NCBI RefSeq assembly: GCF_007971025.1
Contig: NZ_CP042436.1
Location: 992,001-1,056,000 of the forward strand
Direction: 5' to 3'
Length of the DNA: 64,000 nucleotides
From: Mucilaginibacter ginsenosidivorans
Lineage (GTDB): Bacteria > Bacteroidota > Bacteroidia > Sphingobacteriales > Sphingobacteriaceae
In this document: in pieces, positions 44,058-52,660 of the stretch
Layout: each line of letters starts with the position of its first letter
Numbering within the stretch: position 1 is the first letter of the stretch
Position numbers and translations under genes: made by a program
Notes under the pieces: model-generated
Told to the model about the DNA's origin: nothing
The model's input: the letters and a program-made list of their open reading frames with translations, nothing else
Databases searched by the model: none

Positions 44058-44498
44058 TCATCCACCCACACTGTCCCTGCCGGTATATTCTTCACTGTCC
44101 CAGGTACTATTCAATTCCGCGGCACTAATGCTCAGCCCGCAAACCTCTTTCGCTTGCAGTATAATTTGATTGTTCAAGGCGACACGGAATGCGGGCTTTC
44201 CAAGCCCCCGGTAGCCGGATAATCGTTGTTTCAACTGCTTTAGGATAACTGTTTTGTCCAAGGGCAAAGCAGCACGTTCGAATATGGCATATCGCAGGTC
44301 GCGTACCACATCTTCCAGCTCATTGATGTCGGCTTCGCTGTCATCATACAGTGATGAAGAGCTTCCATTGTTAGCCTGCTTAAAAATGAATTCCTTAACT
44401 TGTGGCCCGTAGTATTTAAGCAGTACAATTAAGTAGTATGCAATAAGGCACAGCACTACGGCAATCCAATATTCACTCCAGGTAATTTTGCTTATCAT
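44058..44498 (-). CDS. Hypothetical single-pass membrane protein at the start of the transfer operon
   Basis: The 146-residue product has an N-terminal membrane helix (about 8-28) and a cytosolic tail with an acidic segment (DDSEADINELEDVVRDL). Position before traE suggests a TraD-like or accessory component, but similarity is not evident. It is the first gene after the regulatory region with the two palindromes, and the 149-bp gap before traE holds nothing clear. Confidence 0.55.
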   Translation of the reverse strand: MISKITWSEYWIAVVLCLIAYYLIVLLKYYGPQVKEFIFKQANNGSSSSLYDDSEADINELEDVVRDLRYAIFERAALPLDKTVILKQLKQRLSGYRGLGKPAFRVALNNQIILQAKEVCGLSISAAELNSTWDSEEYTGRDSVGG

Positions 44499-44577
44499 GT
44501 CAGTTTTCCTTTAATGTTTTCACCAATTCTTACATAGCAAAGGTGCCCTCATTTGAAAAGCTGTTTTCACACCGCTG

Positions 44578-44589
44578 ACCGTATACGGT
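44578..44589. promoter_or_regulatory. Perfect palindrome upstream of the transfer operon, copy 1
   Basis: ACCGTATACGGT is a perfect 12-bp palindrome 79 bp before the first gene of the tra operon. A weak -7-like box for that operon (CACCTTTG read on the minus strand, 44545-44538) lies 32 bp nearer the gene, so the palindrome would sit around the -33 region or just upstream of it. Confidence 0.5.
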
Positions 44590-44674
44590 GATATTTTTTT
44601 TAAGCCTGAATTGGCGGTTCTTGAAGACGGGCGCTGTATAATTTGACTGAAAAATGGATGGAAAACAGAGTATA

Positions 44675-44686
44675 TCCGTATACGGA
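44675..44686. promoter_or_regulatory. Perfect palindrome upstream of the transfer operon, copy 2
   Basis: TCCGTATACGGA shares the 10-bp core CCGTATACGG with copy 1. Centre-to-centre spacing is 97 bp, close to nine helical turns. It lies 115 bp before the plus-strand gene at 44802, in a 303-bp gap with no other gene, so a shared dimeric regulator of the divergent units is plausible. Confidence 0.5.
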
Positions 44687-44801
44687 ATTTGGTTCAGTAA
44701 TCGCCCCAATCATATTCCTATAAGTGAGGCTGAGTATTAATTTGAGCGAGGCGTGTAAAATACCCTCCTCAAAGTTTGTGGTAACCCGGTAATTTTATCT
44801 C

Positions 44802-45362
44802 ATGAATGATACAGCAGATTCGGGCTTACAATCCATTAGCCTGCTTAAAAGGCAAATCAGTTTCATTTACACGATTGACCCCCAAAAGGAAGAGATCGCG
44901 GTGAGGTACCATGTCTATCTTACTGATGGGGAAGCAGCCAACGAAACACCAATCATGTTCTTCATTAAAAAATGCGATAAGCAATGGCAAACAGGCAGCT
45001 ACATAAATGAGGTTTTTATTCCGGAGGAAGATATAATAAGCGAGAGTATTACGGACGTAATAGTACAACAGGCTACTTTCTTTTCAAGAGCAGACAAAAT
45101 GCGCCGATGGCAGCGATTCTCACTCGATAATGCGCACGGTAAGTTCAGGTTCTCCGATAAGCTGAATGCCTACCAGGTCGTTTACAAACAAAGGATCGGC
45201 TTTCTTGAAAATAGCGATGATATTGTAGAGGAGCAGGAATTTATCATCATTGAAATGGGAAGGGAATGGCTCACCTGCACCGTCCTGGCAGAAAATGGAC
45301 GGGAGATTTTCAGCAGTTTAGTCACCAACGAGATCAAAGACTATATTTTACAAATGTCTTAA
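44802..45362 (+). CDS. Hypothetical protein divergent from the transfer operon
   Basis: The 186-residue soluble protein begins MNDTADSGLQSISLLKRQ and is mostly beta-rich in the middle (IAVRYHVYLTDGEAANETP). No family is recognised. Its position beside the double palindrome makes it a candidate for a regulator or immunity factor, but there is no HTH. It overlaps the convergent LytTR gene by 4 bp. Confidence 0.55.
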   Translation: MNDTADSGLQSISLLKRQISFIYTIDPQKEEIAVRYHVYLTDGEAANETPIMFFIKKCDKQWQTGSYINEVFIPEEDIISESITDVIVQQATFFSRADKMRRWQRFSLDNAHGKFRFSDKLNAYQVVYKQRIGFLENSDDIVEEQEFIIIEMGREWLTCTVLAENGREIFSSLVTNEIKDYILQMS

Positions 45363-46207
45363 TTCGAGACTGATTTTCGTTTAATCCAGTCACGGAACTC
45401 TTTTGCACGTTTCTGGCTGATAATCACCGGCTGATTGTGTTTAGGCCGCAATTGCAACTGTATTTTTTGATGTTCGATATTTTCAAAGTGTTCGCAGGCC
45501 TCGATGTTGACCAACATCTGGCGGTTAGCGCGAAAAAATTTTCCAGGTGATAATTGCTCCTGTATGGCATCGAGACTTGCAGAAATTAAAAAGTCTTCTT
45601 TTTCAAATGTCCGGATGAAATTATAATCCTCCTCATGGAAGATGTAGCTGATATTGGATACTGATATCGGTATATTCTTTGTTCCCCTGGAAGCAACTAT
45701 GACTTCGGTGTTTTTTGATTCAGTTATTTGATTAATGCGGTATTTTTCTGTAACAGACAATTCCTGCGCCTTACGCATCTGCAGGTAATAATAGAAAGTC
45801 AGATAATAGAGGTTAAAAAAAAGGATCATTCCCAGGATCACAGGGAAATCATATTGCAGGTAACGGGTCACAAAAATATCGATGTCATAAATCCGGAAGT
45901 AGATTGTCGCGAGCACAAATGCAACGACGCCGGGCAGCATGACGCCCAATAGGAATTGCAGCGCTATTCTCTTTACTGTATGCGCATTCCAGTCATAATG
46001 GATATCGAGTCTAACAGTTATCAGGTGGACGATAGTGATAAGGATAAATGCAATGACTGCGCTTAGTAAAACCGAGCGGTAGTAATCCCAGGTAAGCAGC
46101 AGTTGAAAAATACTGTCTTTCTCACCAAATACAACAATAAAATGAGCGGCAACGACGGAAAGGATTATCCTGAAATACAGATCATGATATCTGGAAGTTG
46201 ACGGCAC
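45359..46207 (-). CDS. LytTR-domain membrane-bound regulator
   Basis: The 282-residue protein has four membrane helices in the N-terminal half (about 9-150) and a LytTR DNA-binding domain in the C-terminal 100 residues (NISYIFHEEDYNFIRTF; FFRANRQMLVNIEA; RAKEFRDWIKRK). It has no receiver, so it senses through the membrane domain, as do many Bacteroidota LytTR proteins. It is divergent from the small protein at 46307, with a 16-bp palindrome in the 99-bp gap, and may control it. Confidence 0.8.
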   Translation of the reverse strand: MPSTSRYHDLYFRIILSVVAAHFIVVFGEKDSIFQLLLTWDYYRSVLLSAVIAFILITIVHLITVRLDIHYDWNAHTVKRIALQFLLGVMLPGVVAFVLATIYFRIYDIDIFVTRYLQYDFPVILGMILFFNLYYLTFYYYLQMRKAQELSVTEKYRINQITESKNTEVIVASRGTKNIPISVSNISYIFHEEDYNFIRTFEKEDFLISASLDAIQEQLSPGKFFRANRQMLVNIEACEHFENIEHQKIQLQLRPKHNQPVIISQKRAKEFRDWIKRKSVSN

Positions 46208-46268
46208 GCTTAAAGGTTTAAATGACGATTGAATAAACGAATTTGCTGCAAATTGGTTTGGATTTAAT

Positions 46269-46284
46269 TTATAATTAATTATAA
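46269..46284. promoter_or_regulatory. 16-bp perfect palindrome between divergent genes
   Basis: TTATAATTAATTATAA is a perfect palindrome located 62 bp before the LytTR start and 23 bp before the next gene. It could be an operator for a dimeric regulator or simply an AT-rich promoter region. Confidence 0.35.
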
Positions 46285-46306
46285 TTGAAAATCAAACTTA
46301 TGAACC

Positions 46307-46678
46307 ATGCCAAAACAACCTTTCGACTCCACCGGTGTCAGCGCCAAACAGGCGGAACTTTACCAACTATCAAATGCTGATCTATTAACACAGGCAAACC
46401 TTATACGGTCCAATTTAGTGAGCTGGGTGAATGATAATTTCACACTTGACAATGGACAGCAGGCATTTTTGAATAGCGCCGATCCAAGATGGATTCAATA
46501 TACTGCGCAGGTCACGGGCTTCGCTGTTGAGAACAGGCTCGGTATATCGCTGGCAAAAAAAGGAACGGGCTCCGGTAAACTGGTCAAGACGATTGGCACC
46601 GGGCTCGAATGCGATTTTTCAAATACTTCTGGATTTGCTGCCAAGGGAACTTTAGTTTTTGAAGTGGATTACTCTTAA
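46307..46678 (+). CDS. Hypothetical protein, divergent from LytTR regulator
   Basis: The 123-residue soluble protein (MPKQPFDSTGVSAKQAELYQ) has helical N-terminal and beta-like C-terminal parts (GLECDFSNTSGFAAKGTLVFEVDYS). It has no signal peptide, and the N-terminal MPKQPFDSTG is low in hydrophobicity. It may be a target of the LytTR regulator. Families of this size with the same ending exist in Bacteroidota but their function is unknown. I cannot name one with confidence. Confidence 0.55.
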   Translation: MPKQPFDSTGVSAKQAELYQLSNADLLTQANLIRSNLVSWVNDNFTLDNGQQAFLNSADPRWIQYTAQVTGFAVENRLGISLAKKGTGSGKLVKTIGTGLECDFSNTSGFAAKGTLVFEVDYS

Positions 46679-46819
46679 TCTGTTTGCAAAAAATTACTTC
46701 ATCGCAAGTAGTAAAACCTGAATTTCATTCTTAATGCTAAGAATATTCACAGTTATATTTTCAAAATATTAATTTTACATAAATTAATTTTCCAATTTAG
46801 CTGTGATTTTTTAGCGTAT

Positions 46820-47428
46820 ATGCGTACCGGGGGTTCATCGTCAAATGATTTGACTCCATATTTGAATATGGTTGATCCCAATTCCTTTGAAATTATCTTC
46901 AGAAAGTTTTATCCATCCCTTTGCTTTTTTGCAGAACGGATTACTGGTAGCCACGACGATGCTGAAGATGTAATTGAGGAACTCTTTGTAAAATTGTGGA
47001 ACAAGCAATTGCAGTTTGAAACGGAGCAACATCTTAAAGCGTACCTGTACCGCTCTGCAAAAAATGCTTGCCTTGACTTTTTGAAGGTATCTGAACGGTC
47101 CGACATGCGTAATACGTTCTTTGCTGAAGAGCGCGGCTATAGTGAGGATGCCTACCTCAATGAGATTATTCGCGCAGAAATAATTTCTGAGGTTTATCAT
47201 GCTATTGAAAGTCTGTCACCTCAGTGCAGCAAGATAATTACGATGAGCTATCTTGATGGAAAAAGCAATCAGGAAATTGCAGATGAATTAAATCTATCGG
47301 TACAAACAGTGAAAAATCAAAAGGGACGCGGTCTTGCTATGTTAAAGCAACGGTTACCTAATGACAAATTCCAATTGCTGCTACTGATCCCATATTTACA
47401 GCTATTCGATTTGCTCTATAAACATTAA
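46820..47428 (+). CDS. ECF-type RNA polymerase sigma factor
   Basis: The 202-residue protein has sigma-2 (FEIIFRKFYPSLCFFAERI; DDAEDVIEELFVKLW) and sigma-4 regions (LSPQCSKIITMSYLDGKSNQEIADELNLSVQTVKNQ). It is of the FecI-like Bacteroidota group. The in-frame ATG at 46868 is an alternative start. Its partner anti-sigma is probably the FecR protein at 51426, with three thiol-related genes between them. It likely activates the plus-strand cluster when the SusC protein signals. Confidence 0.9.
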   Translation: MRTGGSSSNDLTPYLNMVDPNSFEIIFRKFYPSLCFFAERITGSHDDAEDVIEELFVKLWNKQLQFETEQHLKAYLYRSAKNACLDFLKVSERSDMRNTFFAEERGYSEDAYLNEIIRAEIISEVYHAIESLSPQCSKIITMSYLDGKSNQEIADELNLSVQTVKNQKGRGLAMLKQRLPNDKFQLLLLIPYLQLFDLLYKH

Positions 47429-47468
47429 ATTCTAAAAGCGGCTTAGTACTTTATTCCTGGAACGTCGT

Positions 47469-47498
47469 ATTGGTTACATATCCATTTAGATAACCAAT
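47469..47498 (+). promoter_or_regulatory. Inverted repeat touching the CysM-like start codon
   Basis: ATTGGTTA (47469-47476) and TAACCAAT (47491-47498) form an 8-bp perfect stem with a 14-base loop that ends one base before the ATG at 47500. It could hide the translation start in the mRNA or serve as an operator. A promoter nearby is not obvious. Confidence 0.35.
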
Positions 47499-47499
47499 A

Positions 47500-48567
47500 A
47501 TGCTTCCAATTACTGCTGCATGTAATACACTGATTTTTGATGACAGGTTTGCTGATTTGTGGCATTTGATCGGCCATACGCCAATGCTCAAGTTATGCTA
47601 TCGCTACAACGGCAAAACAAGCTTCATCTTTGTAAAGTGCGAACAATATAATCTGACGGGCAGCATAAAAGACCGAATCGCCCTATTCATTCTGCAACAC
47701 GCTTATAAGAAAGGTGAATTACTGCCGGGGTATAAGATTATCGAGGCGACAAGCGGCAACACAGGCATTTCTTTCGCCGCTCTTGGAAAAGCTTTAGGCC
47801 ATAAAGTGCAGATCATCATGCCCGATTGGCTAAGCCAGGAACGGATTGACATTGTAAAAAGTCTGGGTGCCGAAATTACGCTGGTAAGCAAAGAACAGGG
47901 AGGTTTTCTTGGGAGCATTCGGAAGGCGGAACTTATCGCCCAAAGTCAGGCCGGTATTTTTCTTCCCCGCCAATTTGAAAATGAACTAAATACGGAAGCT
48001 CATGAAAAAACAACCGGCCCTGAAATCTGGGAGCAACTGCAACGATATAAAATGCAGCCGGACGCGTTTATCGCCGGGGTTGGTACCGGTGGGACAATTA
48101 TGGGGATAGGACGCTATTTGAAAAAGCAAAACCGGTATGCGCAGGTTTTTGCGCTGGAGCCGGCAGAAAGCCCGACGCTTAGTACGGGCTATAAAACCGG
48201 CAGTCACAGGATACAGGGAATTTCTGATGAGTTTGTCCCACCGATCGTTGATTTTAAGTACCTCGATCAGGTTGTACAGGTCAGTGACGGCGATGCGATT
48301 CTTATGGCCCAAAAACTTGCCTCCCAGTTAGGGCTGGCAGTGGGCATATCATCAGGAGCGAACGTCATCGGAGCGATAAAGATGAAGGAGCTTTTAGGGA
48401 AAGAAGCCTGTGTCGTGACTGTTTTCCCTGATTGCAATAAAAAATATCTGAGTACAGATCTCGTGAAAAAAGAACCTGAGCGGGAAAACTATATTTCACC
48501 CTACGTTGATTTTATAGGGTACCAGCCACTCAATAAAAATCACGTTCAGAAAAGCGTATCCAATTAA
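47500..48567 (+). CDS. Cysteine synthase-family PLP enzyme (CysM-like)
   Basis: The 355-residue PLP-dependent beta-replacement enzyme has the catalytic Lys57 in GSIKDRIA, the phosphate-binding SGNTG (85-89) and the GTGGTIMGIGRYL loop. The usual NPGGSVKDR box is NLTGSIKDR here, and the C-terminal 50 residues (KKEPERENY) are atypical. It could make cysteine from O-acetylserine or be a related enzyme (for example making diaminopropionate). It lies in a row with DsbD-like and TlpA-like genes, which suggests a role in thiol supply. Gap to the next gene is 13 bp. Confidence 0.75.
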   Translation: MLPITAACNTLIFDDRFADLWHLIGHTPMLKLCYRYNGKTSFIFVKCEQYNLTGSIKDRIALFILQHAYKKGELLPGYKIIEATSGNTGISFAALGKALGHKVQIIMPDWLSQERIDIVKSLGAEITLVSKEQGGFLGSIRKAELIAQSQAGIFLPRQFENELNTEAHEKTTGPEIWEQLQRYKMQPDAFIAGVGTGGTIMGIGRYLKKQNRYAQVFALEPAESPTLSTGYKTGSHRIQGISDEFVPPIVDFKYLDQVVQVSDGDAILMAQKLASQLGLAVGISSGANVIGAIKMKELLGKEACVVTVFPDCNKKYLSTDLVKKEPERENYISPYVDFIGYQPLNKNHVQKSVSN

Positions 48568-48580
48568 TAAATTAATCATT

Positions 48581-50017
48581 ATGTCATTATCGCTATTTGC
48601 AATCTTCCTTTCCGGAATGGCTGGCGGCTTTGCCGCTACGCTTATGCCCTGTATCTTTCCTATGCTGCCCTTAACCGTCAGTTACTTCACTAAAACAACG
48701 ACAAACAGGAGTAAAGCAGTAAACAAGGCAATGCTTTATGGCCTTAGTATTATTGTCATATATGTGCTTCTTGGTCTTGCCGTCACTGTGTTGTTTGGTG
48801 CTGATGCACTGAACAGCCTATCAACGAATGGAATTCTCAATTTCCTGTTCTTTATTATTTTGCTGGCCTTTGCCATTTCCCTGTTCGGCGGATTTGACAT
48901 CAATTTACCTTCCAAATGGGTTAACAGAGTTGATCGCATGGGCGACCAGGCAGGGATCGCCGGCCTGTTTTTCATGGCGGCAACATTGGCCCTGGTTTCT
49001 TTTTCCTGTACAGGCCCTATTGTCGGAACATTGTTGGTGCAGGCCGCGGCTAACGGCAGACTCCTTGCGCCTGCAATCGGCATGTTTGGCTTTTCTCTGG
49101 CATTGGCCCTGCCCTTTACAATTTTCGCATTAGCGCCAAACGCGCTGAACGCTTTACCGAGATCCGGTAAATGGCTCGTAAACTTCAAGGTCATCCTTGG
49201 GTTTCTTGAATTAGCGCTTTCCCTAAAGTTCCTGTCAAATGTTGATCTTAGCTATCATTACAATTTGCTTGACCGCGATGTATTCCTTGTGCTTTGGATT
49301 ACAATCGCTGCATTATTGGGATTTTATCTATTGGGCAAACTGCGCTTTGCATATGATGAAGAAACAAAGACAATTTCGGTACCGAGGTTGCTTCTGTCAA
49401 TTGTTGTTTTTTCTTTTACACTTTACATGATACCGGGCTTGTGGGGTGCACCACTAAAATCAATTGCCGCGTTCCTGCCACCGCCATCCAGCCAGGATTT
49501 TAATTTAACTGTCAATTCAGTATCACGGGTCAAAAGCGGTACCGTCCGGTCGCCAAAGAAGTATGAACAATTATTTAAGGCGCCGCTTGGACTTGATGCA
49601 TTCTTCGACTATGATGAAGCATTGGCATATGCTAAAAAATGTCAGAAGCCATTATTAATTGATTTCACAGGGCACGCCTGCGTCAATTGCCGTAAAATGG
49701 AAGAAACGGTGTGGCCGGATAAGCAGGTATTCGCTTATCTGAATGAAAAATTTGTGTTGGTGCAATTATATGTAGATGATAAAACACCCTTGTCTGCCGG
49801 GGAACAATATACTTCTCGGTTTAGCCATAAGCATATTGAAACGCTGGGGCAGAAATGGTCAGACCTTCAGGCATCAAAATTCAACGCCAATAGCCAACCC
49901 TATTATGCTATACTCGATAATACAGGGCATCTGCTTATTGCTCCCGGTGGCGCCGATTACGATGTATCAAGTTTCAGCAGGTTTTTGAAAAAGGGAATTG
50001 ATGTATTTAAGCCGTAG
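48581..50017 (+). CDS. DsbD-like thiol:disulfide transporter with C-terminal thioredoxin domain
   Basis: The 478-residue protein has eight or so helices with the CcdA/DsbD-type Cys residues (MPCIFP, Cys24; SCTGP, about Cys143). An extended loop leads into a periplasmic thioredoxin domain with the motif CVNC (Cys367 and Cys370). The N-terminal alpha domain of DsbD is missing. It should shuttle electrons from cytosolic thioredoxin to periplasmic targets, such as the TlpA protein downstream. The gap to the terminator is 51 bp. Confidence 0.85.
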   Translation: MSLSLFAIFLSGMAGGFAATLMPCIFPMLPLTVSYFTKTTTNRSKAVNKAMLYGLSIIVIYVLLGLAVTVLFGADALNSLSTNGILNFLFFIILLAFAISLFGGFDINLPSKWVNRVDRMGDQAGIAGLFFMAATLALVSFSCTGPIVGTLLVQAAANGRLLAPAIGMFGFSLALALPFTIFALAPNALNALPRSGKWLVNFKVILGFLELALSLKFLSNVDLSYHYNLLDRDVFLVLWITIAALLGFYLLGKLRFAYDEETKTISVPRLLLSIVVFSFTLYMIPGLWGAPLKSIAAFLPPPSSQDFNLTVNSVSRVKSGTVRSPKKYEQLFKAPLGLDAFFDYDEALAYAKKCQKPLLIDFTGHACVNCRKMEETVWPDKQVFAYLNEKFVLVQLYVDDKTPLSAGEQYTSRFSHKHIETLGQKWSDLQASKFNANSQPYYAILDNTGHLLIAPGGADYDVSSFSRFLKKGIDVFKP

Positions 50018-50068
50018 AGGCTAAAAGATATTGCGCGAGGCAATTTATAATAAGTAGTTAATGGTAAC

Positions 50069-50095
50069 AGGCAGCATCCGCTGCCTTTATTTTTT
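50069..50095 (+). terminator. Rho-independent terminator after the DsbD-like gene
   Basis: AGGCAGC-ATCC-GCTGCCT followed by TTATTTTTT. The 7-bp stem and T-rich tail suit an intrinsic terminator that would separate, fully or partly, the sigma-CysM-DsbD unit from the TlpA-FecR-SusCD unit. Confidence 0.7.
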
Positions 50096-50140
50096 AATGT
50101 TCATTTGGTACTAAATAAATGGCGTGTCGTATTGGTAAGT

Positions 50141-51436
50141 ATGAACGCAACAAAAAAATATTTTTTACTGGCTGTATTATTGGGCATCGGCCTTTTTTCT
50201 CAGGCCCGATCAAGGGCAAAAAACGATACAGGGTATTATACCATCGGCAAACAGGCGATGGCGATCAATTTCAAACACCTTATCAATTATAAGCGTACGG
50301 AGACCAGCTTTTCGGATTTTAAAGGGAAGCCGGTAATACTAGACTTTTGGGCTACCTGGTGCCAGCCATGTGTGGCCATGCTGCCAAAGATGGTACGAAT
50401 ACAAAAGCAATTTGGCAACTCACTTCAGATCATTTTAGTTAACCAGGAAACTGAGGAAAGGGCTGAGGCTTTTTTCTCGCGTATGCAAAAAATCAGCCCA
50501 ATTGATCTTCCCTGTGAGCTAAAGAATACAGACCTGTTTAAGTCGTTCGGCGTACAATCCGTGCCCAATTATGTCTGGATAAATAAGGAAGGTGTTATTT
50601 GCGCTGTTACAGACCACGAAGCGTTAACAACCGAAAATATCAGTTCATTCATAAAAAATGACAAGATAAATATTGAAACCAAGCCCAATGTAGCAGAGCA
50701 ACCCTATGACTATAACCTCCCGCTGCTCAGCGGCAATAACGGCAATGTAAATATCCTGCAATACCATTCGATCATTACCGGGTATTACTCCGGCCAGGTT
50801 ACCCGCTACTCCACCCCAATGTCAAAAAGCCGCTATAAAGGCAGACGCGTGATGGCCTGTAATTGCCCCGTCGACCTACTTTACAGAATTGCATACAGCA
50901 GTCCTGAACGCCCTTATGGATTCCCGTCTTCACGAACGATCTATCAGATAAAAGATACCACAGTATATAAAATCAATCCGGACTGGAAGGATACCACTGG
51001 TTTATTCTGTTATGAGCTCATAGTTCCAGAAAGCAAAGCAACTCTTATTTATGAGATCATGAGGCAGGATTTGGAGCGGTATTTTGGTTTTTATGGAACG
51101 GTCATTTCCAAGCCAACAAAATGCTATGTGCTGATTAACCGAAATGCGAAAAGGTCGGAAGGCGGCCCCCAGTTTGAAATGAGCAATTACTGGATTAAAA
51201 TGAAAAACAGTCCTGTCTCCAGGGTCATGGACGCATTGGAACACTACAACCAAATGGACATCTTCATTAATGAAACCCATCTTGACCACCCCATCGACCT
51301 GGACATCGAGGGCGACCTGCGCGATATTGAAGTATTAAAAAAAGGCTTTGCAAAATATGGGCTTGAACTTGTCGAAGAGCAGCGGCCCCAGGACTATCTC
51401 CTATTAACAGATAACCCGAGCACCAATGGCAGATAA
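50141..51436 (+). CDS. TlpA-like thioredoxin with C-terminal DUF3738-like domain
   Basis: Starting at MNATKKYFLLAVLL (50141) gives 431 residues and a good signal peptide (to FSQARS). The TTG at 50105 adds a non-signal stretch. The thioredoxin fold has WATWCQPC with Cys74 and Cys77. The remaining 250 residues (from about 190) resemble the DUF3738/TIGR03435-type region often joined to TlpA in Bacteroidota, with a repeat-like ending (DIEGDLRDIEVLKKGF). It is likely a periplasmic reductase partnering the DsbD-like protein. It overlaps the fecR gene by 11 bp. Confidence 0.8.
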   Translation: MNATKKYFLLAVLLGIGLFSQARSRAKNDTGYYTIGKQAMAINFKHLINYKRTETSFSDFKGKPVILDFWATWCQPCVAMLPKMVRIQKQFGNSLQIILVNQETEERAEAFFSRMQKISPIDLPCELKNTDLFKSFGVQSVPNYVWINKEGVICAVTDHEALTTENISSFIKNDKINIETKPNVAEQPYDYNLPLLSGNNGNVNILQYHSIITGYYSGQVTRYSTPMSKSRYKGRRVMACNCPVDLLYRIAYSSPERPYGFPSSRTIYQIKDTTVYKINPDWKDTTGLFCYELIVPESKATLIYEIMRQDLERYFGFYGTVISKPTKCYVLINRNAKRSEGGPQFEMSNYWIKMKNSPVSRVMDALEHYNQMDIFINETHLDHPIDLDIEGDLRDIEVLKKGFAKYGLELVEEQRPQDYLLLTDNPSTNGR

Positions 51437-52631
51437 CACAGAGGAAGCCTTGCGGATCGCGATGTTGATCAGCAAGGATTTTAAGGGCAGTATCAATGAT
51501 CTCGAAGCAGAGGAATTGAAAAGCTGGATAAATGCTTCTGAGGAAAACCGGGTACTGTTTTCGGAATTGACCGGAGAGCAGGCAAGAGAAAAGCAGTTAA
51601 AGCAAATGCGGCGTTATGATACGGACGCGGCATTTTCAAGGGTATCCGGACGTTTAACTCCGCATATCGTACCATTGGCCTCATACAGGAGAAGGATATG
51701 GCAGCTTGCCAGGTATGCTGCAATACTGCTGCTGATCTCAGGAGTAGGTTTCGCCATATTTCACATAAGGCAGCAACATGAAAAAAGGACACTGACTGCC
51801 GATCACCCTTATAAAAACGATATAGCTCCCGCTACTAACCAGGCACAATTGATACTGTCTGGCGGGACAACTGTAGCATTGACCAAAGAACAAAACAAAG
51901 TTATATCCGCCGGAGACCTCGGCATCCAAACCCACAACGGTGTTCTGTCCTATAAGGTAAAAGACCATTCCGCGGCCGCTACTTATAACACCATGATCAC
52001 CCCAGCCGGGAAAACATTTGAAATGATACTGGAGGATGGTACACAGGTTTGGCTCAATGCAGGCTCCTCGCTGAAATATCCTACCTATTTTGACGGTACC
52101 GAAAGAAAAGTGGTACTAAATGGCGAAGCATATTTCGCGGTGGCTCATAATCCCAAACGCCGTTTCGTTGTTGAAATTGCGGGCAGGCAGGTTGAAGATA
52201 TAGGAACAGAGTTCGATGTCAATAACTATAATGATAATGAATTCCCTGCTGTGGCGCTGGTAAAAGGAAGCGTCAAAGTAACTAACGGAAAGAATAATTC
52301 CATCTTAATTCCGGGACAAAAGGCCGATATGCCCGGTTCCGGTATCGATGTATCGAAGGCTGACCTGAAAGCATTCACCGCATGGAAAAATGGTTTATTC
52401 GCTTTTCATAATGAGCCGGTTACTGAAATGATGAAGATTATTGGCCGCTGGTACAACGCGCGTATAGTATATGCGACAGACTATATACCAGATAACACTT
52501 TTACAGGCGAAATCTCCAATAAGGTCGCCGTCAGTAAGTTGCTGGATAAAATTGCCCTTACCGGTATTGCTGAGTTTACCATCACGGGCAATACGATAAC
52601 GGTCCATCCATACAAACCAACCAATCATTAA
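51426..52631 (+). CDS. FecR-family anti-sigma factor
   Basis: The 401-residue single-pass membrane protein has a cytosolic N-terminal region, a helix (about 96-114), and a periplasmic FecR domain (TPAGKTFEMILEDGTQVWLNAGSSLKYP and VALVKGSVKV). A DUF4974-like end follows (EPVTEMMKIIGRWYNARI). By family it inhibits the ECF sigma factor and is released on a signal from the TonB-dependent transporter. Its start overlaps the TlpA-like gene, and SusC follows after 29 bp. Confidence 0.92.
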   Translation: MADNTEEALRIAMLISKDFKGSINDLEAEELKSWINASEENRVLFSELTGEQAREKQLKQMRRYDTDAAFSRVSGRLTPHIVPLASYRRRIWQLARYAAILLLISGVGFAIFHIRQQHEKRTLTADHPYKNDIAPATNQAQLILSGGTTVALTKEQNKVISAGDLGIQTHNGVLSYKVKDHSAAATYNTMITPAGKTFEMILEDGTQVWLNAGSSLKYPTYFDGTERKVVLNGEAYFAVAHNPKRRFVVEIAGRQVEDIGTEFDVNNYNDNEFPAVALVKGSVKVTNGKNNSILIPGQKADMPGSGIDVSKADLKAFTAWKNGLFAFHNEPVTEMMKIIGRWYNARIVYATDYIPDNTFTGEISNKVAVSKLLDKIALTGIAEFTITGNTITVHPYKPTNH

Positions 52632-52660
52632 CGATAACCCTAATTTAACCAACTAACACT

